Assembly (NCBI GenBank): GCA_027493935.1
Contig: JAOSJV010000011.1
Coordinates: forward strand, 776,589 to 840,588
DNA from: Burkholderiales bacterium
GTDB lineage: Bacteria > Pseudomonadota > Gammaproteobacteria > Burkholderiales > SG8-39
DNA length: 64,000 bases
Reading direction: 5' to 3'
Positions 21,421 through 31,833 of this stretch are shown here, piece after piece; position 1 is the stretch's first letter, and each line of letters starts with the position of its first letter. A program made the position numbers and the translations under genes. The notes under the pieces are model-generated. The model ran no database searches and had not been told where the DNA came from. It saw only the letters and a program-made list of their open reading frames with translations.

Positions 21421-22491
21421 TTAGTTCAGCCGCGCGCCGGATGCCGCGTCGAAGACGTGGTAGCCCGCGGGGTTGAAGCCGAAGGTGAGGTTGTCGCCGG
21501 GGCGCAGCCTGGTCTCGGCGTCGACCTTCGCGACGAGCGGCGCGTCGCCGCCGAACTCGAAGAAGACCAGCGACTCGTTGCCGAGCGGTTCGATCAGCTG
21601 CACGCGGCCGGGGGTCTCGCCGCGGCCCACCTCGACGTGTTCAGAGCGTACGCCGAGCACGATGCTGCGGCCCGCGAGACTCGGCGGCAGCGCGTCGCCG
21701 AGCGGCTCGCGCAGGCTCCGGCTCGCGAAGGCGAGGGTGCCGTCGCGCGCGTCGATCTCACCGGCGAGGAAGTTCATCGTCGGCGTGCCGAAGAACCCGG
21801 CGACGAACTGGGACGCGGGCTTGCGGTAGATATCGAGCGGGCCGCCGACCTGCTCGATCACGCCCTTGCTCATCACCACGATCCGGTCGGCCATGGTCAT
21901 CGCCTCGGCCTGGTCGTGCGTGACGTAGACGAAGGTCGACTTCAGGCGCTCGTGCAGGCGCTTGAGCTCGGTGCGCATGTCGACGCGCAGCTTGGCGTCG
22001 AGGCTCGAGAGCGGCTCGTCCATCAGGAACACCGACGGATTGGTGACGATGGTGCGCGCGAGCGCGACGCGCTGCGACTCGCCGCCCGAGCATTGCGCCG
22101 GACGCTTCGCGAGCAGCGACGCGATGTGCATCGCCTCGGCCGCGGCGCGCACGCGCTGATCGAGCTCCGCTTGCGGCACCTTCTTGACCCGCAGCCCGAA
22201 CGCGATGTTCTCGTACACCGTCAGGTGCGGGAAGAGCGCGAGATCCTGGAACACCATGCCGAGCCCGCGCTCGCCCGGCTCGAGTTCGTTCACGACCCGG
22301 CCGCCGATCGCGATCTCGCCGGAGGTCGGCCGCTCCAAGCCCGAGATCATGTTGAGCGTGGTCGTCTTGCCGCAGCCTGAGGGCCCGACCATGATCAGGA
22401 ACTCGCCGTCGCGCACCTGCAGGTTCACGCCCTTCACCGCCAGGTGCGGGCCGAACCGCTTGACGACGTCCTTGAGATCGATCTGCGCCAC
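21421..22491 (-). CDS. Sugar-type ABC transporter ATP-binding protein (UgpC/MalK-like)
   Basis: VGPSGCGKTT Walker A, CSGGESQRVALARTIV, VFLMDEPLSSLDAKLR. Confidence 0.96.
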   Translation of the reverse strand: MAQIDLKDVVKRFGPHLAVKGVNLQVRDGEFLIMVGPSGCGKTTTLNMISGLERPTSGEIAIGGRVVNELEPGERGLGMVFQDLALFPHLTVYENIAFGLRVKKVPQAELDQRVRAAAEAMHIASLLAKRPAQCSGGESQRVALARTIVTNPSVFLMDEPLSSLDAKLRVDMRTELKRLHERLKSTFVYVTHDQAEAMTMADRIVVMSKGVIEQVGGPLDIYRKPASQFVAGFFGTPTMNFLAGEIDARDGTLAFASRSLREPLGDALPPSLAGRSIVLGVRSEHVEVGRGETPGRVQLIEPLGNESLVFFEFGGDAPLVAKVDAETRLRPGDNLTFGFNPAGYHVFDAASGARLN

Positions 22492-22650
22492 CTCCGCGCT
22501 CCCGTTACTTACTCGAAATCATCGCCGGCGCATGAAAATGCCGATGGGATCCACGGGGATCGGGTGGAAAGGGAAGGGTCCCAACCCTTCCTCCGGGCCC
22601 TTGTTCGTACGCCGCTTGCTGCATACGGAAGCAATGCCGTCGCTCCGGCG

Positions 22651-23601
22651 CTATTTTCTGATCGTGCCGAAACTGAAGCCCTTGATCAGGTGCTTCTGGA
22701 TCAGCACGCCGAGGATCACCACCGGGATGGTGATGAGCGTGCCGATCGCCGCCTGCGGGCCGAACAGGCGGCCCTCGGACGCGCTCTGGAACTTGTTCAG
22801 CAGCACCGGCAGGGTCACAACGTCCGGATGCGTTAGCGTCAGCGCGAGCAGGAACTCGGCCCAGTTCAGGATGAAGACGAACAGGAACGTCACCACCATG
22901 CCGGAGGCGACCAACGGCAGCACCACGCGGCGCAGCGTGTACATGCGCCCGGCGCCCATCATCCGTGCCGCGTGCTCGAGCGTGTAGGGCACCTCCTCGA
23001 TGAAGGTGAGCATCATCCAGATCACGAACGGCAGCGTGGTCGCGATGTAGATCGCGCTGACGCCCACCCGGGTGTCGAACAGCAGGATGCGCGTGCCGAG
23101 TACGGCCTCGGTCGCAAGCGGGATCATGATCGCGTAGTACATCAGGAGCGGGATAGCGATCACGATCGGCGGCACCATGCGGATCATCAGGATCGCGTGT
23201 CTGAAGTGGCGGCCGCCGACGTTGAAGCGCGAGATCGAGTAGGCGAGGAAGGTGCCGAGCAGCAGCGCGACGAGCGCCGAGAGCGTGCAGATCAGCAGCG
23301 AGTCGGCGAGCGGCCCCCAGACGTTGAACGGCTGCTCGGTCGCCTCGCGCGCGACGCCGCTCCGCTGGACGTCGAAGACGAAGATCTGCGAGTAGTTCTT
23401 GATCGTCGGGTCGTGCGGAAGCCAGTGCGGCGGCCACGCGACCCACTCGTGCTTCTCCTTGAACGAGGTCGCGATCATCCAGTAGATCGGGAACATGATG
23501 ACCGCCACCCACGCGAGCAGGGCGGCATGACGCAGCACCACGCGCCAGCGCCGCCGACGCACGTTGCGCGCGCCGGCGCGCTCGGCCTCGGCGCGGCCCA
23601 T
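22651..23601 (-). CDS. Carbohydrate ABC transporter permease
   Basis: Polytopic; VVTFLFVFILNWAEFLLALTLTHPDVVTLPV; EAA-like loop; C-term IQKHLIKGFSFGTIRK. Confidence 0.92.
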   Translation of the reverse strand: MGRAEAERAGARNVRRRRWRVVLRHAALLAWVAVIMFPIYWMIATSFKEKHEWVAWPPHWLPHDPTIKNYSQIFVFDVQRSGVAREATEQPFNVWGPLADSLLICTLSALVALLLGTFLAYSISRFNVGGRHFRHAILMIRMVPPIVIAIPLLMYYAIMIPLATEAVLGTRILLFDTRVGVSAIYIATTLPFVIWMMLTFIEEVPYTLEHAARMMGAGRMYTLRRVVLPLVASGMVVTFLFVFILNWAEFLLALTLTHPDVVTLPVLLNKFQSASEGRLFGPQAAIGTLITIPVVILGVLIQKHLIKGFSFGTIRK

Positions 23602-23615
23602 GCCGGCGACGGCGC

Positions 23616-24605
23616 TCACGCGGCGCGCTCCCGGCCGACCGCGGCGCTGCTGCGCACCAGCAGCCAGATGCCGAAAAAGATCAGCACCGCGAAGATGACG
23701 AGCAGGATGATCGAGGCGGCGGCGCCGAAGCTGAACTTGTTGAACACCCAGACCTGCTCCCACAGGTAGAATGCGATCGACTGGCTCGAGGTGCCCGGCC
23801 CGCCGGCGGTGAGCAGCACCACCGGGTCGAAGATCTTGAGTGCCTCCATCGCGCGGATCACCACCGCGATCACGATCGCCGGCCTGAGCAGCGGAAGCTC
23901 GACGCGCCAGAAGATCTGCCACGCGCTCGCGCCCATCACGCGCGCCGCGTTGACGAGCTGCCTCGGCAACGCCGAGAAGCCCGACAGGAAGATCAGGAAC
24001 GTGAGCGAGGTCCACTGCCACACGTCGGCGAGAATCACCGCCCACTGGGCGGCGACCGGGTCGGACAGCCAGCGGATGCGCGGATCGAGGCCCATCGCCT
24101 GGGTGAACGGCGCGAGCAGCTGGTTGATCGGCCCGGAGTCGATGTACAGCATCGTGAAGTTGTATCCGACCACCACCGGCACGATCATCATCGGGACGAG
24201 CAGGATGGTGATGTACGCGGCCTTGCCGCGCACCGTGCGCGCGACCAGCATCGCCAGCACGAAGCCGAGCGCTAGCTCCAGCGTCACCGCGGCGCCGGCG
24301 AAGTAGAAGGTGCGGCCGAGCGCCGACCAGAAGCCGGGATCGGTGAGCACCGCCTGGTAGTTCCCGAACCCCGACAGGTAGGCCTGCTCGAACGGTCGGT
24401 TCGCGCGCCATTTGAGGAAGCTGATGTAGATCGTGAGCAGGAACGGGATGATGATGACGAGGACGAAGATCACCTCGACCGCGACGAACGGGATCAGCCG
24501 GAACACCCGCTCCTGAGCGAGCCAGGCACCGAGCCCGCGTCCGAACGAGCCGGACCGCGCGCCCGGCGCGGTGCGGGGCGCCTGACTGACTTGCGCTTCG
24601 CTCAC
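23616..24605 (-). CDS. Sugar ABC transporter permease
   Basis: Polytopic; ARVMGASAWQIFWRVELPLLRPAIVIAVVIRAMEALKIFDPV. Confidence 0.92.
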   Translation of the reverse strand: MSEAQVSQAPRTAPGARSGSFGRGLGAWLAQERVFRLIPFVAVEVIFVLVIIIPFLLTIYISFLKWRANRPFEQAYLSGFGNYQAVLTDPGFWSALGRTFYFAGAAVTLELALGFVLAMLVARTVRGKAAYITILLVPMMIVPVVVGYNFTMLYIDSGPINQLLAPFTQAMGLDPRIRWLSDPVAAQWAVILADVWQWTSLTFLIFLSGFSALPRQLVNAARVMGASAWQIFWRVELPLLRPAIVIAVVIRAMEALKIFDPVVLLTAGGPGTSSQSIAFYLWEQVWVFNKFSFGAAASIILLVIFAVLIFFGIWLLVRSSAAVGRERAA

Positions 24606-24682
24606 GAGTGAGCCTGCGGCCGGTTGAAGCGGGCGGCGCGGCGCGGGCGCCGGCCTGGCCGGCGCCCGCGCCGCCGGGACGG

Positions 24683-26154
24683 CTACATGTCCTTGAAGGT
24701 CGCGCCGTACATGCCGGTCTCGACACCCTTGCGCCAGGACTCGATCTGGCGCTTGCGGCCGATGTCCTCGGTGACGCGGTTCCAGCCGGCCTCGATCCGC
24801 TTCGCCGCCTCCGCGGGCTTGATGTTGCCGTTCATGACGTCAGCGAGGTTGTTGTCCAGGATCTTGAAGTACTCGTAGTTGCCCTCGATCAGGAGCAGCG
24901 AGACGGCATAGTTGGAATTCTCCATCGTCGTCTTGACGAAGTCCTCGCCGAAGCGCTTCAGGATCGCCTGGTTCGCGAGGTTGGCCTTGCGGAACGGATC
25001 CCAGAAGCCCTTCGGGTGCGCGATCGCCTCGTCGCCGACCGAGGGCTGGTGAACCACTGGATGAAGTAGTACGCGAGCTCGGGGTGCTTGCTGTACCTGT
25101 TCACCATATAGCCGGTGCCGGCCGCCTGCGGGGCGCGGCGCACCCGCTTGCCCTTCCAGGTCGTGTACGGGATCAGGCAGGAGAGCTGCTTGCCCTTCAC
25201 CACGCTCTTCTCGTTCGAGTTGCCGTAGCCGACGATCGACGGAAACGACATCACCGAGAACGCCTGGCCGCTGCCCCAGAACGGGTAGATCTGCGGCGTG
25301 CCCCAGCCCTGGACGTCCTCCGGCATGTACTTCACGATCGAGGTGAACTTGGTGATTGCCTCGATGCCCGCCTTGGTCGCGATCTGCGGCTTCATGTCGC
25401 GGTCGAACAGCAGCCCGCCGAAGTAGGCCGGGAAGTGGCGGTACGAGAAGTTGACCGACCGGTACCCCATCGCGCCGTAGAGCGGCTTGTCGAACTTCAT
25501 GCCCCAGCGCGTCTCGCCCGCCTTGGTGTGGAAGTAGGCGGCCATGCTCTCCCACTCGTCGATTGTCTCCGGGCAGCCGGGCCGCTTGCCGAACTTCGCC
25601 TGGTATTCCTTGATCGCCTCGGGGTTCTCGACGATGTCCTTGCGCAGTACGAGCATCAGATGGTCGCCGTCGAGCACGACGTTGTAGAGCTTGCCCTGGT
25701 AGTACTGCTGGAACTTGAGCCCGGGCGCGACTCCCGAGAAGTCGGGCTGGCCCTTCTTCGCCCAATCGTCGAGCGGCACCACCACGCCGGCGCCGACCGC
25801 GTCGGGCATCGTGTACGGAAAGTCGTTGAAGATGTCGAACGAGCCGGTCTTCGCGACCGCCTCGGCCATGATCTTCGACGGAATGTCGGTGTAACCGAGC
25901 GGCGAGCTCACGACCTTGATGTTGGTGAGCTTCTCCCACCGGTCGGTGAAATCGCCGATCGCGTTGCGGTACAGCGAGTTGAGCAGCATGTTCTGCTCGA
26001 GCTTGTCGATCTTCTTCGCCTTCATGTAGGCGCGCGCGAGCTCGACGGCGCGGTCGGCGACCAAGTCGGCCGCCTGCGCCGACACCGCCGCGGCCGCGAG
26101 GCCGCCCGACACGAGTGGTACGAGTACCGACAACATCATCCGGGAAGATTTCAT
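24683..26154 (-). CDS. Extracellular solute-binding protein of ABC transporter; frameshift near 25045
   Basis: Signal peptide MKSSRMMLSVLVPLVSGGLAAAAVSAQA; SBP body continues in second frame to ...WRKGVETGMYGATFKDM. Confidence 0.88.
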
Positions 26155-26304
26155 CTGGTTCCTCCTCCACGTGCTTGTAGAGCCGCTTTCACCGCGCGAG
26201 GCGTCCCGCGGGTTCCCTGGTGCCACGGCCGTTCGGACATTTAAGCACATCTATCCCGCGACACACGATCTTGCGGCGCATCATCGCCGCGTCCGGGCGT
26301 GCCG

Positions 26305-27231
26305 CTAGCGGGCGCCTCCCGCGCGCAAGTGCTCGGCGAGCCACGCGGTCGCCTGCTCGGCCGCAATCGCGAGCTTGGACCGGTCGCTGTAGAGCGTCAT
26401 GTGGGTCGTCTTGGGGATCACGAAGAGCTTCTTCTTGCCAGTCGGGATGCGGTTGTAGGCGTCGATCTCCAGGTCCCACAGCGTGAGATCGTCGCCCTCG
26501 GCGACCAGCACCAGCGTCGGCACGTCGAGGATGCGCGGGAGGAACGGGTAGACGCTGTAGCTCATCAGGAGCTCGACCGACTCGATCGTGCTCGAGTTCT
26601 GGTACAGCGGCGCCTCGGTGCGCTTGAGCTCGGCGAAGGTCTCGTAGGTCTCGGGAAACGGCCACGCGGAGAGCGTGCGGTCGGGGTCGGCCGCGGCGTG
26701 CGGGATGAAGCCGCGCGCGGCGGGATCGCGGAACCGCGCGCGGCGGTCGGCGACCACCGCCCCGATCAGCCGGCGGAAGCCCATCGTGCCGTGCACGCGG
26801 CGCATGTTCCGGTAGCCGTCGACGACCGGAATGGTCGACACCGCGCACCTCACCCGCGGGTCGGTCGCGGCGAGAATGAGCGCGTGGCCGCCGCTGTAAG
26901 AGATGCCCCAGACGCCGATGCGTGACGGGTCGATCGCGGGCAGCGTCTCGGCGAAGCTGATCGCGCTGCGATAATCCTCGATCTGGTCGTTCGGATCGAG
27001 ATGCTGCCGCGGCTCGCCGCCGCTCGCGCCGAGCCGGCGGTAGTCGAACAGGAGCGCGGCGAGGCCCGCCTGCACGAAGCGCTCCGCGTAGTGCGGCATC
27101 ACGAGCTCGCGTACGTAACACCAGCCGCCGGCCATGATCACGAGCGGCAGCGGGCCGCTCGCGCCTGCGGGGGTGTAGAGCCAGCCGCGGCAGGTCTCGC
27201 CGCTGCTCCGGAACTCGATCTCCTGGCGCAT
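26305..27231 (-). CDS. Alpha/beta hydrolase
   Basis: LVIMAGGWCYVRELVMPHYAERFVQAGLAALLFDYR, GVWGISYSGGHALI. Confidence 0.9.
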   Translation of the reverse strand: MRQEIEFRSSGETCRGWLYTPAGASGPLPLVIMAGGWCYVRELVMPHYAERFVQAGLAALLFDYRRLGASGGEPRQHLDPNDQIEDYRSAISFAETLPAIDPSRIGVWGISYSGGHALILAATDPRVRCAVSTIPVVDGYRNMRRVHGTMGFRRLIGAVVADRRARFRDPAARGFIPHAAADPDRTLSAWPFPETYETFAELKRTEAPLYQNSSTIESVELLMSYSVYPFLPRILDVPTLVLVAEGDDLTLWDLEIDAYNRIPTGKKKLFVIPKTTHMTLYSDRSKLAIAAEQATAWLAEHLRAGGAR

Positions 27232-27445
27232 CGCCTCCTCCTCGCCGGTCTTGCCGCCGGTCCGCCATTGAGCGCGCGATCAGCAATCGCGCCGGTCCGA
27301 TCATCGCGCCGAATCGCGCGCGGGGAAAGCGTTTTTGCCGGCACCCGGAAATCGGCCGGTGCGGGTCGAGGTGCGCGAGCGAACGAGCGGCGAGTCCCCT
27401 GTCAGTCTCCTGCATCGGCACCGTATTCGCCCGTCGGGGCAGGTT

Positions 27446-28462
27446 CTAGAACCCTCCCAGCACGAGCTTGCCGACGACGTGGCCGTCCTCGAGGAGCTGG
27501 TGCGCGCGCTTGAGATTGGCGGCGTTGATCGCGCCGAGGTTCTGCCCGAGCGTCGTGCGCAGCGCGCCGGCCTCGACCAGCGTGGCGGTCTCGTCGAGAA
27601 GGCGGTGCTGCTCGATCATGTCCGGGGTCTGGAACGTCGAGCGCGTGAACATCAGCTCCCACGCGAGGCTCGCGCTCTTCGCCATCAGGCCGGAAAGGTC
27701 GAGCGGCCTCTGCGTGCGCACGATCGTGCAGGCGCGGCCCTGCGGCCGGATCACCGCGCCGAGCTGCGGCACGTAGCGGTCGGTGTCGTTGCAGCAGAGG
27801 ACGTAGTCGACCTCGGGCGCGCCGGCCGCCTTCAGGGCATCGGCGAGCGGTAGCGTGTGGTCGGCGACCACATCGGCGCCGAGCTTGAGCGCCCAGGCGC
27901 TCGACTCGGGCCGCGATGCGGTCGCGACGACCTCGAGCCGCGCGAGCCGCTTCGCGAGCTGGATCGCGATCGACCCGACGCCGCCGGCCCCGCCGATGAC
28001 GAGCAGCCGCCGCCCCGCGTGCGCCCCGGTCTTCGAGATGCACATGCGCTCGAACATCGCCTCCCAGGCGGTGATCGTGGTGAGCGGGAGCGCCGCCGCC
28101 TCGGCGAAGCCGAGATTGCGCGGCTTGCGGCCGACGATGCGCTCGTCGACGAGGTGCAGTTCGCTGTTGCCGCCCGGGCGCACGATGCTTCCGGCATACC
28201 AGACCTCGTCGCCGGCGCGGAAGAGCGTCGCCTCGGGACCGGCCGCCTTGACCACCCCGGCGACGTCCCAACCGAGCACCTTCGGTGAGGTCTCGACCTC
28301 ATCCCGCGGCGCGCGCTGCTTGGTATCGACCGGGTTCACCGAAACCGCCCTGACCTCGACCAGCAGATCGCGTCCCGCCGCGGCGGGGGCCGGGAGATCC
28401 AGGTCGAGCAGCGACTCCGGATGATCGATCGGCAGATACCGGTACAGTCCGACGGCCTTCAT
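27446..28462 (-). CDS. Zinc-type alcohol dehydrogenase-like/quinone oxidoreductase (MDR family)
   Basis: VLGWDVAGVVKAAGPEATLFRAGDEVWYAG, LLVIGGAGGVGSIAIQLAKRL. Confidence 0.93.
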   Translation of the reverse strand: MKAVGLYRYLPIDHPESLLDLDLPAPAAAGRDLLVEVRAVSVNPVDTKQRAPRDEVETSPKVLGWDVAGVVKAAGPEATLFRAGDEVWYAGSIVRPGGNSELHLVDERIVGRKPRNLGFAEAAALPLTTITAWEAMFERMCISKTGAHAGRRLLVIGGAGGVGSIAIQLAKRLARLEVVATASRPESSAWALKLGADVVADHTLPLADALKAAGAPEVDYVLCCNDTDRYVPQLGAVIRPQGRACTIVRTQRPLDLSGLMAKSASLAWELMFTRSTFQTPDMIEQHRLLDETATLVEAGALRTTLGQNLGAINAANLKRAHQLLEDGHVVGKLVLGGF

Positions 28463-28543
28463 CGGCGGTCTCCAGTCACGACCTCACCTTGACGCCGGGC
28501 GGGAGCAGCATGGCGCGCGTGGCGGTGCGTCGGCGCGAGCCGT

Positions 28544-29140
28544 CTACACCCGACCCATCATCCCGCCGACCCCGGTGCCGAACATCGCCGCGTTCAGCAT
28601 GCCGATCACGAAGCCCACTACGATCGCGATGGCGACGATCACCGCGGTGTACCCGACCGCCTTGCTTTCCGGCACCTTCATCAGCACCGGGCTGCCGAGG
28701 TAGAAGAGGTAGAGCGCGTAGACGCCGCCGAGCAGCGCGATCAGCGCGCCGATCACCGGCAGAAAGGTGAGCGCGCCGGCGACCCAGGACGCGGTCATCG
28801 AATAGACGGTCAGCTTCAACGCCTGGTCGAGGTCCTTGCGGCCGCCGAAGCTCGGCGCGAGCGCGTCGGCGATCAGCGCGACGACGAACACCATCACCAG
28901 GCTGAGGACGTAGCCTGCCACGGCGGACGCGAACGCGACGCCCGCGCCGAAGCGGCCAGCGTGCAGCGTGCCGATGAACGCGAGGTTGATGAACGTCGCC
29001 ACCGCCGGAATCAGCGCCAGGATCGCGACGTAGTTCAGGTACAGGGCGACCGGCGCGGTCCGTTCGCCCGCGATCACCGGCCATTCCCCGCGCGGCTGGA
29101 ACAGGATGTTCAGCGCGCGCGCAAGGAGCTTGTCGAGCAT
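28544..29140 (-). CDS. Yip1 family membrane protein
   Basis: MLDKLLARALNILFQPRGEWPVIAGERTAPVALYLNYVAILALIPAVATFI, multiple TMs. Confidence 0.8.
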   Translation of the reverse strand: MLDKLLARALNILFQPRGEWPVIAGERTAPVALYLNYVAILALIPAVATFINLAFIGTLHAGRFGAGVAFASAVAGYVLSLVMVFVVALIADALAPSFGGRKDLDQALKLTVYSMTASWVAGALTFLPVIGALIALLGGVYALYLFYLGSPVLMKVPESKAVGYTAVIVAIAIVVGFVIGMLNAAMFGTGVGGMMGRV

Positions 29141-29289
29141 CGTTGCCCTCCCTCGATCCGCGACGACCGCGGGAGTATACCGGCCAGGCCGCGGGTGGCG
29201 GCTGGCCGGGCTCCGGCGCCGAGGCGCGTCGTCCGCGCAAGGCGGCCGGATCGGACTTGAGACGCTCCGCGCCTCCGCCCGCCGCCGCT

Positions 29290-29748
29290 CACTTCGCCGC
29301 GGCCGTGCCGGCCGCGGTCTCCGGGCTCCCAGGCGCGCTCGTGCGCGGCGTGCTTCGCCGCGTCCCACGCGTGCTGCGTGCCCTCGCCCATGAAGACCAC
29401 GAACACCTCGCAGCCATCCGGATACTCGTACGGCCCGTGCGGCTCGTCCCAGCCGAACACGTAATCCCCGGGGCGCAGGTCCTTGCCGGCGACGCACATG
29501 CGCCCTGCGAGCACCACGATCGAGTGCCAGCTCTTGTGGCTGTGCTCGGGCTCGACGTAACCGGGCGGGAACCTCACCTTCATGTCCACACGCTTCATCG
29601 CCGCATCGTGCGCGAGCACCTTGACCTGCAGGCCCTGCGGCAGGGCCAGGAGCTCGTTTGCGAGGCCTTCGGTCCAGGGCACGTCGCGGTCGTAGATCGC
29701 CTTGAACGTGTGGTCGTAGCCGTCGGCGGCTGCGGGCGGTGCGTTCAT
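29290..29748 (-). CDS. Cupin domain protein; probable frameshift near 29330
   Basis: FPPGYVEPEHSHKSWHSIVVLAGRMCVAGKDLRPGDYVFGW; alternative frame gives a natural stop at 29290. Confidence 0.75.
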
Positions 29749-29893
29749 CGTCTCGCTCCTCTGCGTTGAAGGCCGGTTCCAGTGTGCCGCCGAACCCGTT
29801 GCGGGGCAACCGGGCCGCAACGGCGTCGGGTCCTGCGGCGCAGCCAACGCCCCGAGCGCGGTGCCTGCGGCGGTGCAGGCCCATCCGAGGGGG

Positions 29894-30514
29894 TCAAGCG
29901 TCGGTTGCCGCCGCGAGCCGCGCGTCGAGTGCCTCGAGCGCGTCGTGCACGCGTGCCGACCATCGCTCGACGCCCGCCTCGTCGAGGCCGGGCGGTACGG
30001 CAATCGGCTCGCCGGCCGCGAGATGCACGCGACTGAACAGGCGCGGGAATTCCATGCGGTCCCAGCGCGCGGTGGCGATGCGCTTGCGTCGCGCGGCTAC
30101 CGCGACCGGCAGCAGCGCGAGTCCGAGCTCCGAGGCCAGCTCGATCGCGCCGCGTTTCACCGCGTGGTACGGCCCGAGCGGGCCGTCGACGGCGATGGCG
30201 CCCGCAGGCGCGCCGGCAAGCGCCTCGCGCATCAGCGCGAGCGAGGCGGTGCCGCCCCGGGCGGGAATCGCCACCGCGCGGTAGCCGAAGCGGCGCGAGA
30301 CCTCGGCGATGACGGCGCCGCGAAACGAGCGGCTGGTGAAGATGCGCGCTCCCGGCACGCGCCCGCGCAAGAGCGCGAAGAGCGGCAGGTACTTCCCGTG
30401 CCAGAACACCGCGATGAAGCCGCGCCGCGCCGCCAGCAGCGCGTCGATGCGCTCGAGCCCAGCAGTGCGCTTGCGCCACGTGAGCGCCTGCAGGCGCAGC
30501 GCCGTGGCCAACAA
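29894..30514 (-). CDS. DUF374/lysophospholipid acyltransferase family protein
   Basis: FIAVFWHGKYLPLF, TSRSFRGAVIAEVSRRFG, AVDGPLGPYHAVKRGAIELA. Confidence 0.85.
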   Translation of the reverse strand: MLATALRLQALTWRKRTAGLERIDALLAARRGFIAVFWHGKYLPLFALLRGRVPGARIFTSRSFRGAVIAEVSRRFGYRAVAIPARGGTASLALMREALAGAPAGAIAVDGPLGPYHAVKRGAIELASELGLALLPVAVAARRKRIATARWDRMEFPRLFSRVHLAAGEPIAVPPGLDEAGVERWSARVHDALEALDARLAAATDA

Positions 30515-30545
30515 CCAGCCGAGCAGTCGCGCGCCCGGCGGGGAC

Positions 30546-31833
30546 TCATCTTTGCTCGCGCTCGCGCCCCAGGCTCAGCCACGCGTCGCCGACCGCGGCG
30601 GCGATGTTGCGCACGATCTTCCACTCTTCGCCGAGACGGCGCTGCGCCGTGTGCCAGAGGTCGTCGCCGGGATGGCGCTCGGTGCGCCCGGCGCTTATCG
30701 CGTCGGCGTAGAGCGCGAGCGTCCGCCCCGCGGTGGTGTCGATCGAGAAGCGCTCGGCGGTGCGCGCCACGCGCGCAAGCAGCCGGTCGCGCGCGCCCCG
30801 GCCGAGGTCGCGCACCCAGGCGAGCGCGGCGACGTACTCCTCGGTGTCCGCGCGCGCGAGCAGCCGGCCGTTGACGCCGTCGCGCACCACCTCGCGCACG
30901 CCGGCGGCGTCGAGCGCGACGACCGGCACGCCGGCCGCCATCGCCTCGGCCACCACCAGACCCTGCGTCTCGGTGAGCGACGCGAACGCGAACACGTCGA
31001 GCGCGCGGTACGCGTCGGCGAGCGCCGGCCGGTCGAGCACGCCGACGAGCGTGAGCCGGTCGCCCGCGCCCTCGGCCTCGAACGCGCGCGCGATCGCGTC
31101 GCGCGACGGCCCTGCCCCGGCGATCAGCACGTGCGCGCGATCGTCGCGCGCCGCGAAGCGCGCGAGCGCACTGGCGAGGAACTCGAGGTTCTTCTCCGGC
31201 GCGAGGCGGCCGACGTGCCCGACCACGAAGCGGTCGGCGGCAATCCCGGCGCGCCGCCGGCCGGCTCGCGCGGTCGCCGCGCCGGAGTGCCTGGAGGTCC
31301 ACGCCGGTCGGGACGACCTCGACGCGCGTCCTGACGCCGCGCTCGCGCAGAATCCCGGCAACCGTCTCGCTCGGGGCGATCACCGCGTCGCACAGGTTGC
31401 AGTAGCCGGTGGCGAGATCGATCGCGAACCGCCGCATCTGCGGCGAGTCGCCCGGAACGTAGTGCGTGTAGCTCTCGTACATCGTGTGATGAGTGAACAC
31501 CACCGGCACGTCGCGCGTGGCGGCCACTCGCAGCGCGGTGTCGCCGAGCAGGAACGGGTGGTGCGAATGGACGATGTCGGGCCGCAGCTCCTCGACCGTT
31601 GCGGCGAGGATGCCCGGCACCGGTACCGGCACGGAGAAGTCGCTGCCGTTGAAGTTCTGCACCGCGGGGAAGCGCACCACGTCGGTCTCCTCCTCGGGCG
31701 TGCCCTCGAAGCGCGGTGCGGCGACCACGACGCGGTGACCGAGCGCGCGGAACGCGGCCGTGAACGCGGCCACGCTGCGCGCCACGCCGCCGACGTGCGG
31801 CGTGAACGTGTTGGTGAACATCAGGATGTTCAT
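30546..31833 (-). CDS. Glycosyltransferase family 4; frameshift near 31290
   Basis: MNILMFTNTFTPHVGGVARSVAAF; second frame VGRLAPEKNLEFLASAL, FAFASLTETQGLVVAEAMAAGVPVVALDAAG. Confidence 0.9.
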